Below are positions 6,661-13,147 of a stretch of DNA of 14,659 nucleotides, one piece after another. The DNA lies in contig CAAGNN010000088.1 in the NCBI GenBank assembly GCA_900771325.1, positions 1 through 14,659 of the forward strand, read 5' to 3'. Source of the DNA: Kiritimatiellia bacterium. GTDB lineage: Bacteria; Verrucomicrobiota; Kiritimatiellia; RFP12; DVOR01. The position numbers and the translations under genes were made by a program. The notes beneath the pieces are model-generated. The model saw only the letters and a list, made by a program, of their open reading frames with translations. It had not been told where the DNA came from and made no database searches. Every line of letters starts with the position of its first letter. The stretch's first letter is position 1.

Positions 6661-6690
6661 AGTATAGCGCATTTGTATGCGCTCTGTCCA
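6661..6690 (-). promoter_or_regulatory. Sigma-70-type promoter for the rpmJ/alpha operon
   Basis: On the minus strand the -35 box TGGACA (6690-6685) is separated by 18 nt from the -10 box TATACT (6666-6661). Each matches the consensus in 5 of 6 positions. Transcription would start near 6652-6654, leaving a leader of about 20 nt before rpmJ that includes the AAGGAA ribosome-binding site. It is placed where the map gene ends and rpmJ begins, so the alpha-operon genes can be transcribed separately from the spc genes. Confidence 0.7.
6666..6683. promoter_or_regulatory. Dyad-symmetric candidate operator inside the promoter spacer
   Basis: AGCGCAT and ATGCGCT are perfect 7-nt inverted arms separated by 4 nt, making an 18-bp dyad. 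It covers almost the entire -35/-10 spacer and touches the first base of the -10 box. A dimeric regulator bound here would block or distort the promoter. The size and symmetry suit a helix-turn-helix dimer. The regulator is not identifiable from this window, and chance symmetry is not excluded. Confidence 0.5.
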
Positions 6691-6709
6691 CAACAAAAAG
6701 CAGAAATCT

Positions 6710-7513
6710 TCACTTTTTTAGCCATTCATCGGTCCAAGGATCGACTTCAAACCAAGGTGTGAGGATCTCTGCCCCTTCCTTGAGCACCGCCACGGTGTAC
6801 TCAAAGTGCGCGGTCGGCGAGCCGTCCCGCGATACGACTGTCCATCCATCAGAGAGCACGCGGACGGCCGGTTTGCCAAGGTTGACCATCGGTTCGATGG
6901 CGAGGGTCATACCTTCGTGCAGAATCGGGCCCTTGCCGGGCTTCCCGTAGTTGGGAACCGGCGGGTCTTCGTGGAGGTGACGCCCCACGCCGTGACCGGT
7001 GTATTCTCTGACTACCGAGCATCCGCCCTCTGCGACCGTCTTCTCCACGAGGTGTGAAATATCCGACAGGTGGACTCCGGGCCGTATAGCCTGTACGGCC
7101 GTTTCTAGGGACTGTCGGGTGACGCGCAATAACCGACGGATGTCGGCAGTGAGTGTTTCAGGCCCGCCGACGACAACTGTTCTGGTGTTGTCGCCGAAGT
7201 AGCCGTGATACGAGCCGCAAACATCGAGGCTGACTATATCCCCGCGCTGGAGGACGCGTGCGCCAGGGATTCCGTGGATCACCTCTTCGTTGACGGAAAT
7301 GCAAAGTGCCCCGGGATAGCCAAAGTATCCCAGGCAGCCGGACTTGGCCGACCCATCGCCGAGGGTCGGGAGATAAGCACGCGCAAAGGCGTCAATCTCG
7401 CCGGTGGTGATGCCGGGGCGGACCTGCTGACTGCACGCGTTGAGGAGGTTGGCCATCATTCGGCCAACCACGCGCATCTGGTCCAGTTCTCCCGGCGAAA
7501 GAATGTTGATCAT
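6710..7513 (-). CDS. map: Type I methionine aminopeptidase
   Basis: This cytosolic metalloprotease removes the initiator methionine from nascent proteins. The 267-residue sequence has all five metal ligands in order: D97 (SLDV), D108 (GDNT), H174 (GHGVG), E207 (IEPM) and E238 (FEYT). The catalytic histidines are H80 (VIHGIP) and H181 (HEDP). The usual FEHT at the last ligand is FEYT here, leaving the glutamate intact. There is no N-terminal zinc-finger extension. Its ATG overlaps the adk stop by 4 nt (ATGA), so translation is coupled. The 76-nt gap to rpmJ contains the alpha-operon promoter. Confidence 0.97.
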   Translation of the reverse strand: MINILSPGELDQMRVVGRMMANLLNACSQQVRPGITTGEIDAFARAYLPTLGDGSAKSGCLGYFGYPGALCISVNEEVIHGIPGARVLQRGDIVSLDVCGSYHGYFGDNTRTVVVGGPETLTADIRRLLRVTRQSLETAVQAIRPGVHLSDISHLVEKTVAEGGCSVVREYTGHGVGRHLHEDPPVPNYGKPGKGPILHEGMTLAIEPMVNLGKPAVRVLSDGWTVVSRDGSPTAHFEYTVAVLKEGAEILTPWFEVDPWTDEWLKK

Positions 7514-8157
7514 TGAATGGTCTCGAAAGCCACCTTGACCTTGGCATCGAGGTCATCGCCCGAGCCATCGACGGTGCGCAGGAGGTTGCGCTCGCGGTAG
7601 TAGGCGATGAGGGGGAAGGTCTGCTCGGCGTAGACGGCCAGGCGGTGGCGGACGGTCTCGGGGGTATCGTCCTTGCGGATGATGAGGGCCGCGCCGCAGG
7701 CATCGCAGATGCCCTCTTGCTTGGGCGGCAGGGTGTCGACATTGAAGCCCGCACCGCAAGCCGGGCAGACGCGGCGGCCGGAGATGCGGCGGACGACGAC
7801 CTCGTCGGGCACATCAAGCAAGAGTGCGCAGCGGAGAGTGACGCCATTCTTAGCCAGGAGCTCGGCGAGGATATCGGCCTGGGCTACGTTGCGCGGGAAG
7901 CCATCGAGCAGGACGGTGGAGAGGGAGGCGTTCTCGGCAATGTAGTCGCCGACCATCCGCGCGATGAGCTCATCGGGGACGAGGTTGCCCGCTTCCATAT
8001 AGGCCTTGGCCTCGATGCCGGCGGGGGTGCCGGCCTTGACAGCGCCGCGCAGGAGGTCGCCGGTGGAGAGGTGGGCGATGTCGGGGCGCTTGGCCATTTC
8101 GGCGGCGAGGGTGCCCTTGCCGGAACCGGGCGCGCCCAGGAGGATAACCACGTTCAT
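7510..8157 (-). CDS. adk: Adenylate kinase, long zinc-lid form
   Basis: Adenylate kinase interconverts ATP plus AMP and two ADP. The 215-residue protein has the P-loop GAPGSGKG at 8-15 and the AMP-binding STGDLLR at 31-37. LLDGFPRN follows at 83-90, and the arginine-rich lid entry RISGRR is at 124-129. The lid carries four cysteines (C131, C134, C151, C154), so it should bind zinc, as in many Gram-positive and thermophilic enzymes. RKDD (161-164) and ETVRHRL (167-173) close the active site. AAGGAG precedes the start. The gene lies 18 nt after secY and overlaps map by 4 nt. Confidence 0.97.
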   Translation of the reverse strand: MNVVILLGAPGSGKGTLAAEMAKRPDIAHLSTGDLLRGAVKAGTPAGIEAKAYMEAGNLVPDELIARMVGDYIAENASLSTVLLDGFPRNVAQADILAELLAKNGVTLRCALLLDVPDEVVVRRISGRRVCPACGAGFNVDTLPPKQEGICDACGAALIIRKDDTPETVRHRLAVYAEQTFPLIAYYRERNLLRTVDGSGDDLDAKVKVAFETIQ

Positions 8158-8175
8158 CTTACCGTTCTCCTTTGC

Positions 8176-9540
8176 TTAGTGGCGGCCGGCGATGCGACCG
8201 TGCTTGAGGAAGCCCTCGTAGTTGCGCATCACGAGCTGGGACTCGAGCTGGCGGAGGGTGTCGAGGGCCACGCCCACGATGATGAGCAGGCTGGTGCCGC
8301 CGAAGAAGCCGGCGATGCTATAGGAGATGTCGCGCGCCGAGGTCAGCACCAAGGGGATGATGGCGATGGCCAGAAGGGCGAGCGCGCCGATGAGGGTGAC
8401 GCGGGTCATCACGCCATCGAGGTATTCGGCCGTGGCCATCCCGGGGCGGATGCCGGGGATGTAGGAGCCTTCGCGCTTGAGCCCTTCGGAGATGTTCATC
8501 GCGTTGAACTGCGTGGCCACCCAGAAGAAGGTGAAGAAGAGGATGAGCGCGGCGTAGAGGACGATGTGCGTGGGGGTCACCCCGCCAACCTGCTCGCCGA
8601 CCTTCTTGAGCGCGGCGGAGACGGCATTGGTGCCCTCGAGCTTGGCCAGGAAGCCGATGATCGAGAGGATGGGGCCCGCGAAGATGATGGGCATCACGCC
8701 GGCGTAGTTGACGCGCAGGGGGAGGTAGGTGGTGCCGCCGCCGTAGGCCGAGCCGCGGGAGATGGCGCGCGTGGAGTGAATCGGAATCTTGCGCAAGGCC
8801 TGGGTGATGGCCACCGTACCCAGCAGAACGCCGAAGCCGAAGAGGAGGAGGAGGGCGAGCTCCCAGATGGTGCCCTGGGCCGAGGCCCCGCCCACGCCGA
8901 AGTAGCGGCGGGCCGCATCGGCCACGGCCGCCGGGAGGCGAGAGGTGATGTTAATCATAATCAGGAGCGAGACACCGTTGCCAATGCCACGCTCGGTGAT
9001 CTGGTCACCCAGCCACATCACGAACATCGAGGCGCCGGTCATGCAGATAATCGTGGAGACGAAGAAGAGGACCGGGTCGATGGCCACCACCGCGTCGGTG
9101 CCCAGGCCGATGGAGGCGGGATTGAGCATCGTCGTGGCCAACGCACCAGCCTGGAAGACGCAGATGGCGATGGTGAGGTAGCGGATGTAGAGGTTGAGGG
9201 TCTTGCGCCCGGCATCCCCTTCGCGCTGCAAGCGGCCGAGGGCGGGAATGACGGCCGTCAGCAGCTGGATGACAATCTGCGCAGAGATGTAGGGCCAGAT
9301 GGAGAGGGTGCCGACGGAGAACTGCGTCAGCGCGCCACCGGTGAAGGTGTCGAACCAACCGATGAGGCCGCCGGAGGAGTTGGCGGCGAACTTGGCCTGG
9401 AGCGTCTGAAGGGCAGTCCAGTCCACGCCCGGGGTCGGAATCATCGCGAGCAGACGGGCCACGGCCACCAGGCCAATGGTGAAAAGAATCCGGGCGCGGA
9501 GTTCGGGCACTTTGAAGAGATTGGCAAAAGTCTTGAGCAT
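8176..9540 (-). CDS. secY: Protein translocase channel subunit SecY
   Basis: SecY forms the protein-conducting channel in the inner membrane with SecE and SecG. The 454-residue protein has ten predicted membrane helices. The plug region follows the first (about 62-78, with GALTQFSVG). Further signatures are GDQITERGIGNG at 178-189, YGGGTTYLPLRVN at 266-278 and GSYIPGIRPG at 358-367. R365 in GIRPG corresponds to the cytoplasmic-loop arginine essential for SecA-driven transport in E. coli. GAGGAA precedes ATG 9540. The gene is separated from rplO by 264 nt containing the 22-nt repeat array, an unusually long break at this point of the spc operon. Confidence 0.98.
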   Translation of the reverse strand: MLKTFANLFKVPELRARILFTIGLVAVARLLAMIPTPGVDWTALQTLQAKFAANSSGGLIGWFDTFTGGALTQFSVGTLSIWPYISAQIVIQLLTAVIPALGRLQREGDAGRKTLNLYIRYLTIAICVFQAGALATTMLNPASIGLGTDAVVAIDPVLFFVSTIICMTGASMFVMWLGDQITERGIGNGVSLLIMINITSRLPAAVADAARRYFGVGGASAQGTIWELALLLLFGFGVLLGTVAITQALRKIPIHSTRAISRGSAYGGGTTYLPLRVNYAGVMPIIFAGPILSIIGFLAKLEGTNAVSAALKKVGEQVGGVTPTHIVLYAALILFFTFFWVATQFNAMNISEGLKREGSYIPGIRPGMATAEYLDGVMTRVTLIGALALLAIAIIPLVLTSARDISYSIAGFFGGTSLLIIVGVALDTLRQLESQLVMRNYEGFLKHGRIAGRH

Positions 9541-9573
9541 AGAGTTCCTCGGGTGCAGGGCGCTCTGATTGGA

Positions 9574-9764
9574 AACCCGGGCCTAGTCCAAGGCGGACCC
9601 GGCCCGACCTTCCGGTCAACCCGGCCCGACCTCGCAGTGAAGTCGGCCCGGGTCTTAAACGGACCCGGCCCGACCTTGAGGTGGACCCGGCCCGGGTTCG
9701 AGGTGAAGTCGGCCCGGGTTGCGGGTGAACCCGGCCCGACTTCGGCCTCAGGTAGGCCCGACTC
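9574..9764 (-). repeat. Nine-unit tandem array with exact 22-nt period between rplO and secY
   Basis: Units begin at 9574, 9596, 9618, 9640, 9662, 9684, 9706, 9728 and 9750, every step exactly 22 nt. Each is a 15-nt module followed by a variable 7-nt spacer. Read on the mRNA strand, the seven inner units all have the core GGGCC. It is flanked on the left by AAGTC, AGGTC, AACCC or GACCC, and on the right by GGGTT, GGGTC or GACTT. The two end units (9574 and 9750) are degenerate. Left and right arms are mutually complementary sets, so several neighbours form near-perfect 15-bp hairpins. No start codon with a ribosome-binding site makes it a credible gene. It is not a CRISPR array: the spacers are only 7 nt and the repeats vary. 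Confidence 0.9.
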
Positions 9765-9786
9765 CCGAGAGGGACCCCTCCGGGAG
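9762..9786 (-). promoter_or_regulatory. Strong hairpin after rplO at the array edge
   Basis: CTCCCG (9762-9767) pairs with CGGGAG (9781-9786), and GAGG (9769-9772) with CCTC (9777-9780), around a 4-nt loop. The result is a 10-bp stem with one bulged A. On the mRNA it starts 18 nt after the rplO stop and directly precedes the repeat array. No T-run follows, so intrinsic termination is unlikely. A role in mRNA 3'-end protection or processing between rplO and secY is an inference. Confidence 0.6.
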
Positions 9787-9804
9787 CCGGAAACCAGCTG
9801 GCAG

Positions 9805-10251
9805 TTAGATCTGCTCGCAGGTGCCGCCCTTGGCCTCGATCTTGGCCTTGGCGGAGGCGGAGAAGGCGGAAGCCTTCACGGTGAGCTTCTTGGTGAGCTC
9901 GCCATCGCCGAGAATCTTGATCCCGGCGGTCTTGGCCGCGCGGTAGCCGAAGCCCGCCGCGAGCAACACATCGATGTCAACCACGGCGCCGTCATCGAAC
10001 TGCTCGAGCTCGCCGACGTTGATGCCGTAGAAAGGCACGCGGTTGGGGTTCTTGAAGCCACGCTTAGGCAGACGGCGCATGAGGGGCATCTGGCCGCCTT
10101 CAAAGCCGAGTTTCTGCTTGTGGCCCTTGCGCGAGCCCTGGCCCTTGTGGCCACGGGTCGAGGTCTTGCCGGTGCCCGAGCCCATACCGCGGCCGACGCG
10201 TTTGCGGCTCTTGCGGGCGCCCGGAGTGTTGGTGAGAGTGGAAAGATCCAT
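9805..10251 (-). CDS. rplO: 50S ribosomal protein L15
   Basis: L15 is a late-assembly 50S protein with a long extended N-terminal arm. The 148-residue product starts MDLSTLTNTPGARKSRKRVGRG. Its Gly/Arg/Lys-rich arm includes GSGTGKTSTRGHKGQGSR, followed by GFEGGQMPLMRRLPKRGF. ATG 10251 has AAAGGA upstream; an in-frame ATG at 10335 would extend back into rpsE and is rejected. It follows rpsE after 64 nt with no rpmD between. A hairpin at 10278-10304 sits before its ribosome-binding site, and the repeat array lies beyond its stop. Confidence 0.97.
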   Translation of the reverse strand: MDLSTLTNTPGARKSRKRVGRGMGSGTGKTSTRGHKGQGSRKGHKQKLGFEGGQMPLMRRLPKRGFKNPNRVPFYGINVGELEQFDDGAVVDIDVLLAAGFGYRAAKTAGIKILGDGELTKKLTVKASAFSASAKAKIEAKGGTCEQI

Positions 10252-10277
10252 TGTCAAATCCTTTCTGGGGGAGAGGC

Positions 10278-10304
10278 TGCCGGGGAAGCGGGGCCGCCCC
10301 GGCA
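10278..10304 (-). promoter_or_regulatory. GC-rich hairpin before the rplO ribosome-binding site
   Basis: TGCCGGGG (10278-10285) and CCCCGGCA (10297-10304) form a perfect 8-bp stem with an 11-nt loop. A competing fold pairs CGGGG (10289-10293) with CCCCG (10297-10301) around a 3-nt loop, so two exclusive structures are possible. On the mRNA it ends 26 nt before the rplO start, next to a Shine-Dalgarno region reading CAGAAAGGA. Stem length, loop length and position match the hairpin before rpoA. It occupies the place where rpmD is found in many bacteria. Confidence 0.55.
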
Positions 10305-10315
10305 ACCAGCCCGAA

Positions 10316-10804
10316 TTAGGAACGCAGGGCCGCAATCGTCTCGGCCGAGCGCAGCTGGTGCAGGGCGTTGATGGTGGCCTTCACCACGTTGAGGCGGTTG
10401 TTCGAGCCCAGGCTCTTGCCCACCACATCCTTGATGCCGGCGGCTTCGAGCACGGGGCGCATACCGCCGCCGCAGATGATACCGGTGCCGTCAGGCGCGG
10501 GCTTGAGGAGGACCTTGCCGCCATCGCACACGCCATAGACTTCGTGCGGGATGGAGGAGCCCTTCATGCACACGGAGCGCATATTCTTGCGGGCCGCGTC
10601 GCCGCCCTTGCGGATGGCATCGCCGGTTTCATTGGCCTTGCCGATGCCCAGGCCGACCTTGCCGTTCTTGTCGCCCACCACCACGATGGCAGAGAAGCTG
10701 AAGCGGCGGCCGCCCTTCACGGTCTTGGCGCAGCGGTTGATGTAGACGGTCTTCTCGTCGAGCGCGTCTTCGCCGTCGCGGCCACGGTTGTTAAAGTCAG
10801 CCAT
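10316..10804 (-). CDS. rpsE: 30S ribosomal protein S5
   Basis: S5 sits at the mRNA entry side of the 30S and affects decoding accuracy. The 162-residue protein begins MADFNNRGRDGED. It has the double-stranded RNA-binding-type domain with FSAIVVVGDKNGKVGLGIGK, then GKVLLKPAPDGTGIICGG and GSNNRLNVVKATINAL. ATG 10804 was chosen over 10846 because GGAGGA lies just upstream and the family begins there. Only 1 nt separates it from the rplR stop, so the ribosome-binding site is inside rplR. Confidence 0.97.
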   Translation of the reverse strand: MADFNNRGRDGEDALDEKTVYINRCAKTVKGGRRFSFSAIVVVGDKNGKVGLGIGKANETGDAIRKGGDAARKNMRSVCMKGSSIPHEVYGVCDGGKVLLKPAPDGTGIICGGGMRPVLEAAGIKDVVGKSLGSNNRLNVVKATINALHQLRSAETIAALRS

Positions 10805-10805
10805 G

Positions 10806-11174
10806 TTATTCCTCCGTCTTGGACGTGATGGAGAGCCCGGCAGCAACGGCGGACTCGACGATGGTCTTCACGCGGCCATGGAACTTGTAGCCGGCGCGGT
10901 CGACCACAACGGTCTTGATGCCCTTGGCCTGAGCGGCTTCGGCAGCCTTGGCCCCGAGGACCTTGGCGCTCTCGATGTTGCACTTCAGCCCTTCCTTGAG
11001 GGTCGAGGCCGAGCAGAGCGTGTTCTGGGCCTGATCGTCGATGAACTGCACATACATATAGCGGTTCGAGACGAAGATGGCCATGCGCGGGCGCTCGGCG
11101 GTGCCGGCGCTGATGCGGCGGCGGATGCGCAGATGGCGCGCGGCGCGCTGTTCTTTGCGGTTCTTCAAACTCAT
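10806..11174 (-). CDS. rplR: 50S ribosomal protein L18
   Basis: L18 binds 5S rRNA in the central protuberance together with L5. The 122-residue product has a basic N-terminus (RKEQRAARHLRIRRRISA), then the conserved RPRMAIFVSNRYMYVQFIDD. The C-terminal signature is VVVDRAGYKFHGRVKTIVE. AGGAGA precedes the start. It lies 23 nt after rplF and 1 nt before rpsE. Confidence 0.97.
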   Translation of the reverse strand: MSLKNRKEQRAARHLRIRRRISAGTAERPRMAIFVSNRYMYVQFIDDQAQNTLCSASTLKEGLKCNIESAKVLGAKAAEAAQAKGIKTVVVDRAGYKFHGRVKTIVESAVAAGLSITSKTEE

Positions 11175-11197
11175 GGTGTCGATTCTCCTGGCCGCGA

Positions 11198-11737
11198 TTA
11201 GGCGACGGTCTTGCCTTCCTTGCGGCGGATCTTCTCGTCCTTGTAACGGATGCCCTTGCCCTTGTAAGGCTCGGCCGGATAGTAGGAGCGGATGCGCGCG
11301 GCGGCTTCGCCAACGACTTCCTTGTCAATCCCCTCGACCTTCACGTTCACGTCAGCGGTGACGGTGACGGTGCAGCCGGCGGGAATGATGTACTCCTTGG
11401 GCGAGGCGAAGCCGAGGGTCAAGATGGCCTTGTTGCCCTGGACGGCGGCCTTGAAACCGGTGCCCTCAATGGTGAGCTCGCGGGTGTAGCCCTTGGTGAC
11501 GCCCTCGATCATATTGCGCACGAGGGTGCGGGAGAGGCCGTGGAAGCTCTTCTGCTCGCGCGAATCATCGGCACGGGTGACGATGACTTCGGAGCCTTCA
11601 ACCTTCACGGTGATGCCCTTCTGGAAGGTGCGCGAGAGTTCGCCCTTGGGGCCCTTGACGGTCACTTCATTACCGTTGGCGACCGTGACGGTCACGCCGG
11701 CGGGAATGGCGACAGGCTGTTTGCCAATACGAGACAT
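11198..11737 (-). CDS. rplF: 50S ribosomal protein L6
   Basis: L6 is a two-domain protein at the base of the L7/L12 stalk, near the sarcin-ricin loop. The 179-residue product starts MSRIGKQPVAIPAGVTV and has the repeat-domain signature VKGPKGELSR. Domain two has the 23S-binding C-terminus PAEPYKGKGIRYKDE, ending in a basic RRKEGK. Length matches the usual 175-180. GGAG precedes ATG 11737, and rpsH ends 12 nt upstream. Confidence 0.97.
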   Translation of the reverse strand: MSRIGKQPVAIPAGVTVTVANGNEVTVKGPKGELSRTFQKGITVKVEGSEVIVTRADDSREQKSFHGLSRTLVRNMIEGVTKGYTRELTIEGTGFKAAVQGNKAILTLGFASPKEYIIPAGCTVTVTADVNVKVEGIDKEVVGEAAARIRSYYPAEPYKGKGIRYKDEKIRRKEGKTVA

Positions 11738-11749
11738 GGGGGAACTCCT

Positions 11750-12142
11750 TTACCAAATGGTGCAGAGCAGTTCGCCGCCGAGCTTGCGCTCACGGGCGGT
11801 CTTGCCGCTCATAATGCCGCCGGAGGTGCTGAGCACGGCAATGCCCAGGCCGCCGAGGACCTTCGGGATGTCGGTGTAGCCGCAGAAACGGCGCAGGCCG
11901 GGGCGCGAGATGCGCTCGAGGCCGCGGATAGCGGGCTCGGCCTTGTCGCTGTACTTCAGCTCGATGGTGAGGGTGCGCTTGGTCTCGCCAACCATCGTGA
12001 AGTCGACGATGTAGCCCTCTTCCTTGAGCACGCGGGCGATCTCGCCCTTGATGCGCGAGCCGGGCATCACGACTTCGGGGTGGCGGGCCTTCTGCGCATT
12101 GCGGATGCGCACCAGCATATCGGAAATGGGATCGGTCATCAT
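11750..12142 (-). CDS. rpsH: 30S ribosomal protein S8
   Basis: S8 binds helix 21 of 16S rRNA and, in E. coli, represses the spc operon by binding its mRNA. The 130-residue protein begins with a double Met, then TDPISDMLVRIRNA. The C-terminal signature is VLGGLGIAVLSTSGGIMSGKTAR. Either of two adjacent ATGs (12142 or 12139) could be used, with GAGAGGA upstream. I see no obvious S8-type target in this window from sequence alone. Confidence 0.97.
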   Translation of the reverse strand: MMTDPISDMLVRIRNAQKARHPEVVMPGSRIKGEIARVLKEEGYIVDFTMVGETKRTLTIELKYSDKAEPAIRGLERISRPGLRRFCGYTDIPKVLGGLGIAVLSTSGGIMSGKTARERKLGGELLCTIW

Positions 12143-12160
12143 AGTGTTATGTCCTCTCTC

Positions 12161-12346
12161 TTACCAGCTGGCCTTGGTGACGCCGGGAATCTCGCCGTTG
12201 AGCGCCATCTCGCGGAAGCAGAGACGGCAGAGGCGGAACTTGCGAATCACGCTGTGGGGGCGGCCGCAGCGGGAGCAACGGGTGTACGCGCGAACGCCGA
12301 ACTTCGGCTTGCGCGACGCCTTGACGATCAAACTGGTCTTAGCCAT
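12161..12346 (-). CDS. rpsN: 30S ribosomal protein S14, zinc-binding type Z
   Basis: At 61 residues this is the short zinc form of S14, which sits in the 30S head. The zinc-ribbon cysteines are C24, C27, C40 and C43, in CSRCGRP and CRLCFRE, separated by 12 residues. The C-terminus GEIPGVTKASW is typical. The longer zinc-free form found in many proteobacteria is not present here. AAGGAG precedes the start, 13 nt after rplE. A zinc-independent paralogue elsewhere in the genome is possible in some lineages but cannot be judged from this window. Confidence 0.97.
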   Translation of the reverse strand: MAKTSLIVKASRKPKFGVRAYTRCSRCGRPHSVIRKFRLCRLCFREMALNGEIPGVTKASW

Positions 12347-12359
12347 GGTTGTCTACTCC

Positions 12360-12890
12360 TTAGCGGCCCATGAACGGCATCCCGAGCGCTTCGAGCAGCG
12401 CCTTGCAGCCGGTCTTATCCTGGGCGGTGGTGACGAAGGTGATATCGAGGCCCGAGGCGGAGGTGACGGCCGTGATTTCGGGGAAGGTGACATATTCCTT
12501 CAGGCCCATCGTGTAGTTGCCGGCCTTGTCGAAGCCACGGTTCGGCACGCCGCGGAAGTCGCGGATGCGCGCCAGGGTGACGTTGAAGAAGCGCTCGGCG
12601 AACTCGTACATCCGGTCCCCGCGCAGCGTCACCTTAGCCCCAATCACCATCCCCTCGCGGAGCTTGAAGTTGGAGATGCTCTTGTGCGCCTTACAGAGGA
12701 CAGCCTTCTGGCCGGTGATGGCCTCGAGGTCCTGGACAATCTGCTTCTGGACGTCCTTCTCGACGATGCCAAAGCCCATATTCACCACAATCTTAGTGAG
12801 GCGGGGCACCAGCATCGGATTGGTCACGCCAAGCTTTTCCTTGAGCGCGGGAACCACGTCCTTGACATAAGTCTCTTTCAAATTAGCCAT
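12360..12890 (-). CDS. rplE: 50S ribosomal protein L5
   Basis: L5 binds 5S rRNA and contacts P-site tRNA. The 176-residue protein has VPRLTKIVVNMGFG near residue 28. It also has GQKAVLCKAHKSISNFKLREG, LRGDRMYEFAERF and the conserved FRGVPNRGFD. The C-terminal segment ends in LLEALGMPF. GGAG is placed 7 nt before ATG 12890, overlapping the rplX end. Confidence 0.97.
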   Translation of the reverse strand: MANLKETYVKDVVPALKEKLGVTNPMLVPRLTKIVVNMGFGIVEKDVQKQIVQDLEAITGQKAVLCKAHKSISNFKLREGMVIGAKVTLRGDRMYEFAERFFNVTLARIRDFRGVPNRGFDKAGNYTMGLKEYVTFPEITAVTSASGLDITFVTTAQDKTGCKALLEALGMPFMGR

Positions 12891-12901
12891 GGTCGTGCTC
12901 C

Positions 12902-13147
12902 TTAAGCCTGCGCCTTGTCGTCGGTGACCGGCTTGAGATTGGACAGATCGATCGGGGCCTCGCGGTCCACGATACCGCCCTGCGGAGTCTGCTCCGTGCG
13001 GCGGATGGTCTTCTTGACGAGGTGAAGACCCTCGACAATCGCAGTGCCGTGCTTGGGGCTGACGGAGAGGACCTTGCCGGTCTTCCCCTTGTCAGCGCCG
13101 GCAATCACCAACACCGTGTCGTTCTTCTTGATACGTGCTTTACTCAT
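12902..13147 (-). CDS. rplX: 50S ribosomal protein L24
   Basis: L24 is an early assembly initiator of the 50S near the tunnel exit. The 81-residue protein has a KOW motif (about 8-35, NDTVLVIAGADKGKTGKVLSV) followed by AIVEGLHLVKKTIRR. A short C-terminal domain has GGIVDREAPIDLSNL. It is shorter than E. coli L24 (104) but within the range of the family. The ribosome-binding site is weak (GGAT). The start follows a 117-nt gap after rplN, so expression may depend on signals there. Confidence 0.94.
   Translation of the reverse strand: MSKARIKKNDTVLVIAGADKGKTGKVLSVSPKHGTAIVEGLHLVKKTIRRTEQTPQGGIVDREAPIDLSNLKPVTDDKAQA

Noticed and set aside
6691..6714. AT-rich inverted repeat after the map stop (AAAAAG...CTTTTT) as a terminator for map.
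   Set aside because: The stem is only about 6 A-T-rich pairs with a 12-nt loop and no further T-run, too weak to call although the position would make sense before the rpmJ promoter.
9574..9764. CRISPR array as an explanation for the regular repeats.
   Set aside because: Repeats are 15 nt and vary in both arms, spacers are only 7 nt, and no cas genes are in the window.
7513..10371. A 952-codon open frame on the plus strand opposite adk, secY, the repeat array and rplO.
   Set aside because: It is antisense to three clearly conserved genes and has low-complexity Gly/Glu/Asp-rich composition typical of reverse frames in GC-rich DNA. It stays open through the array because 66 nt (three units) is a multiple of three.
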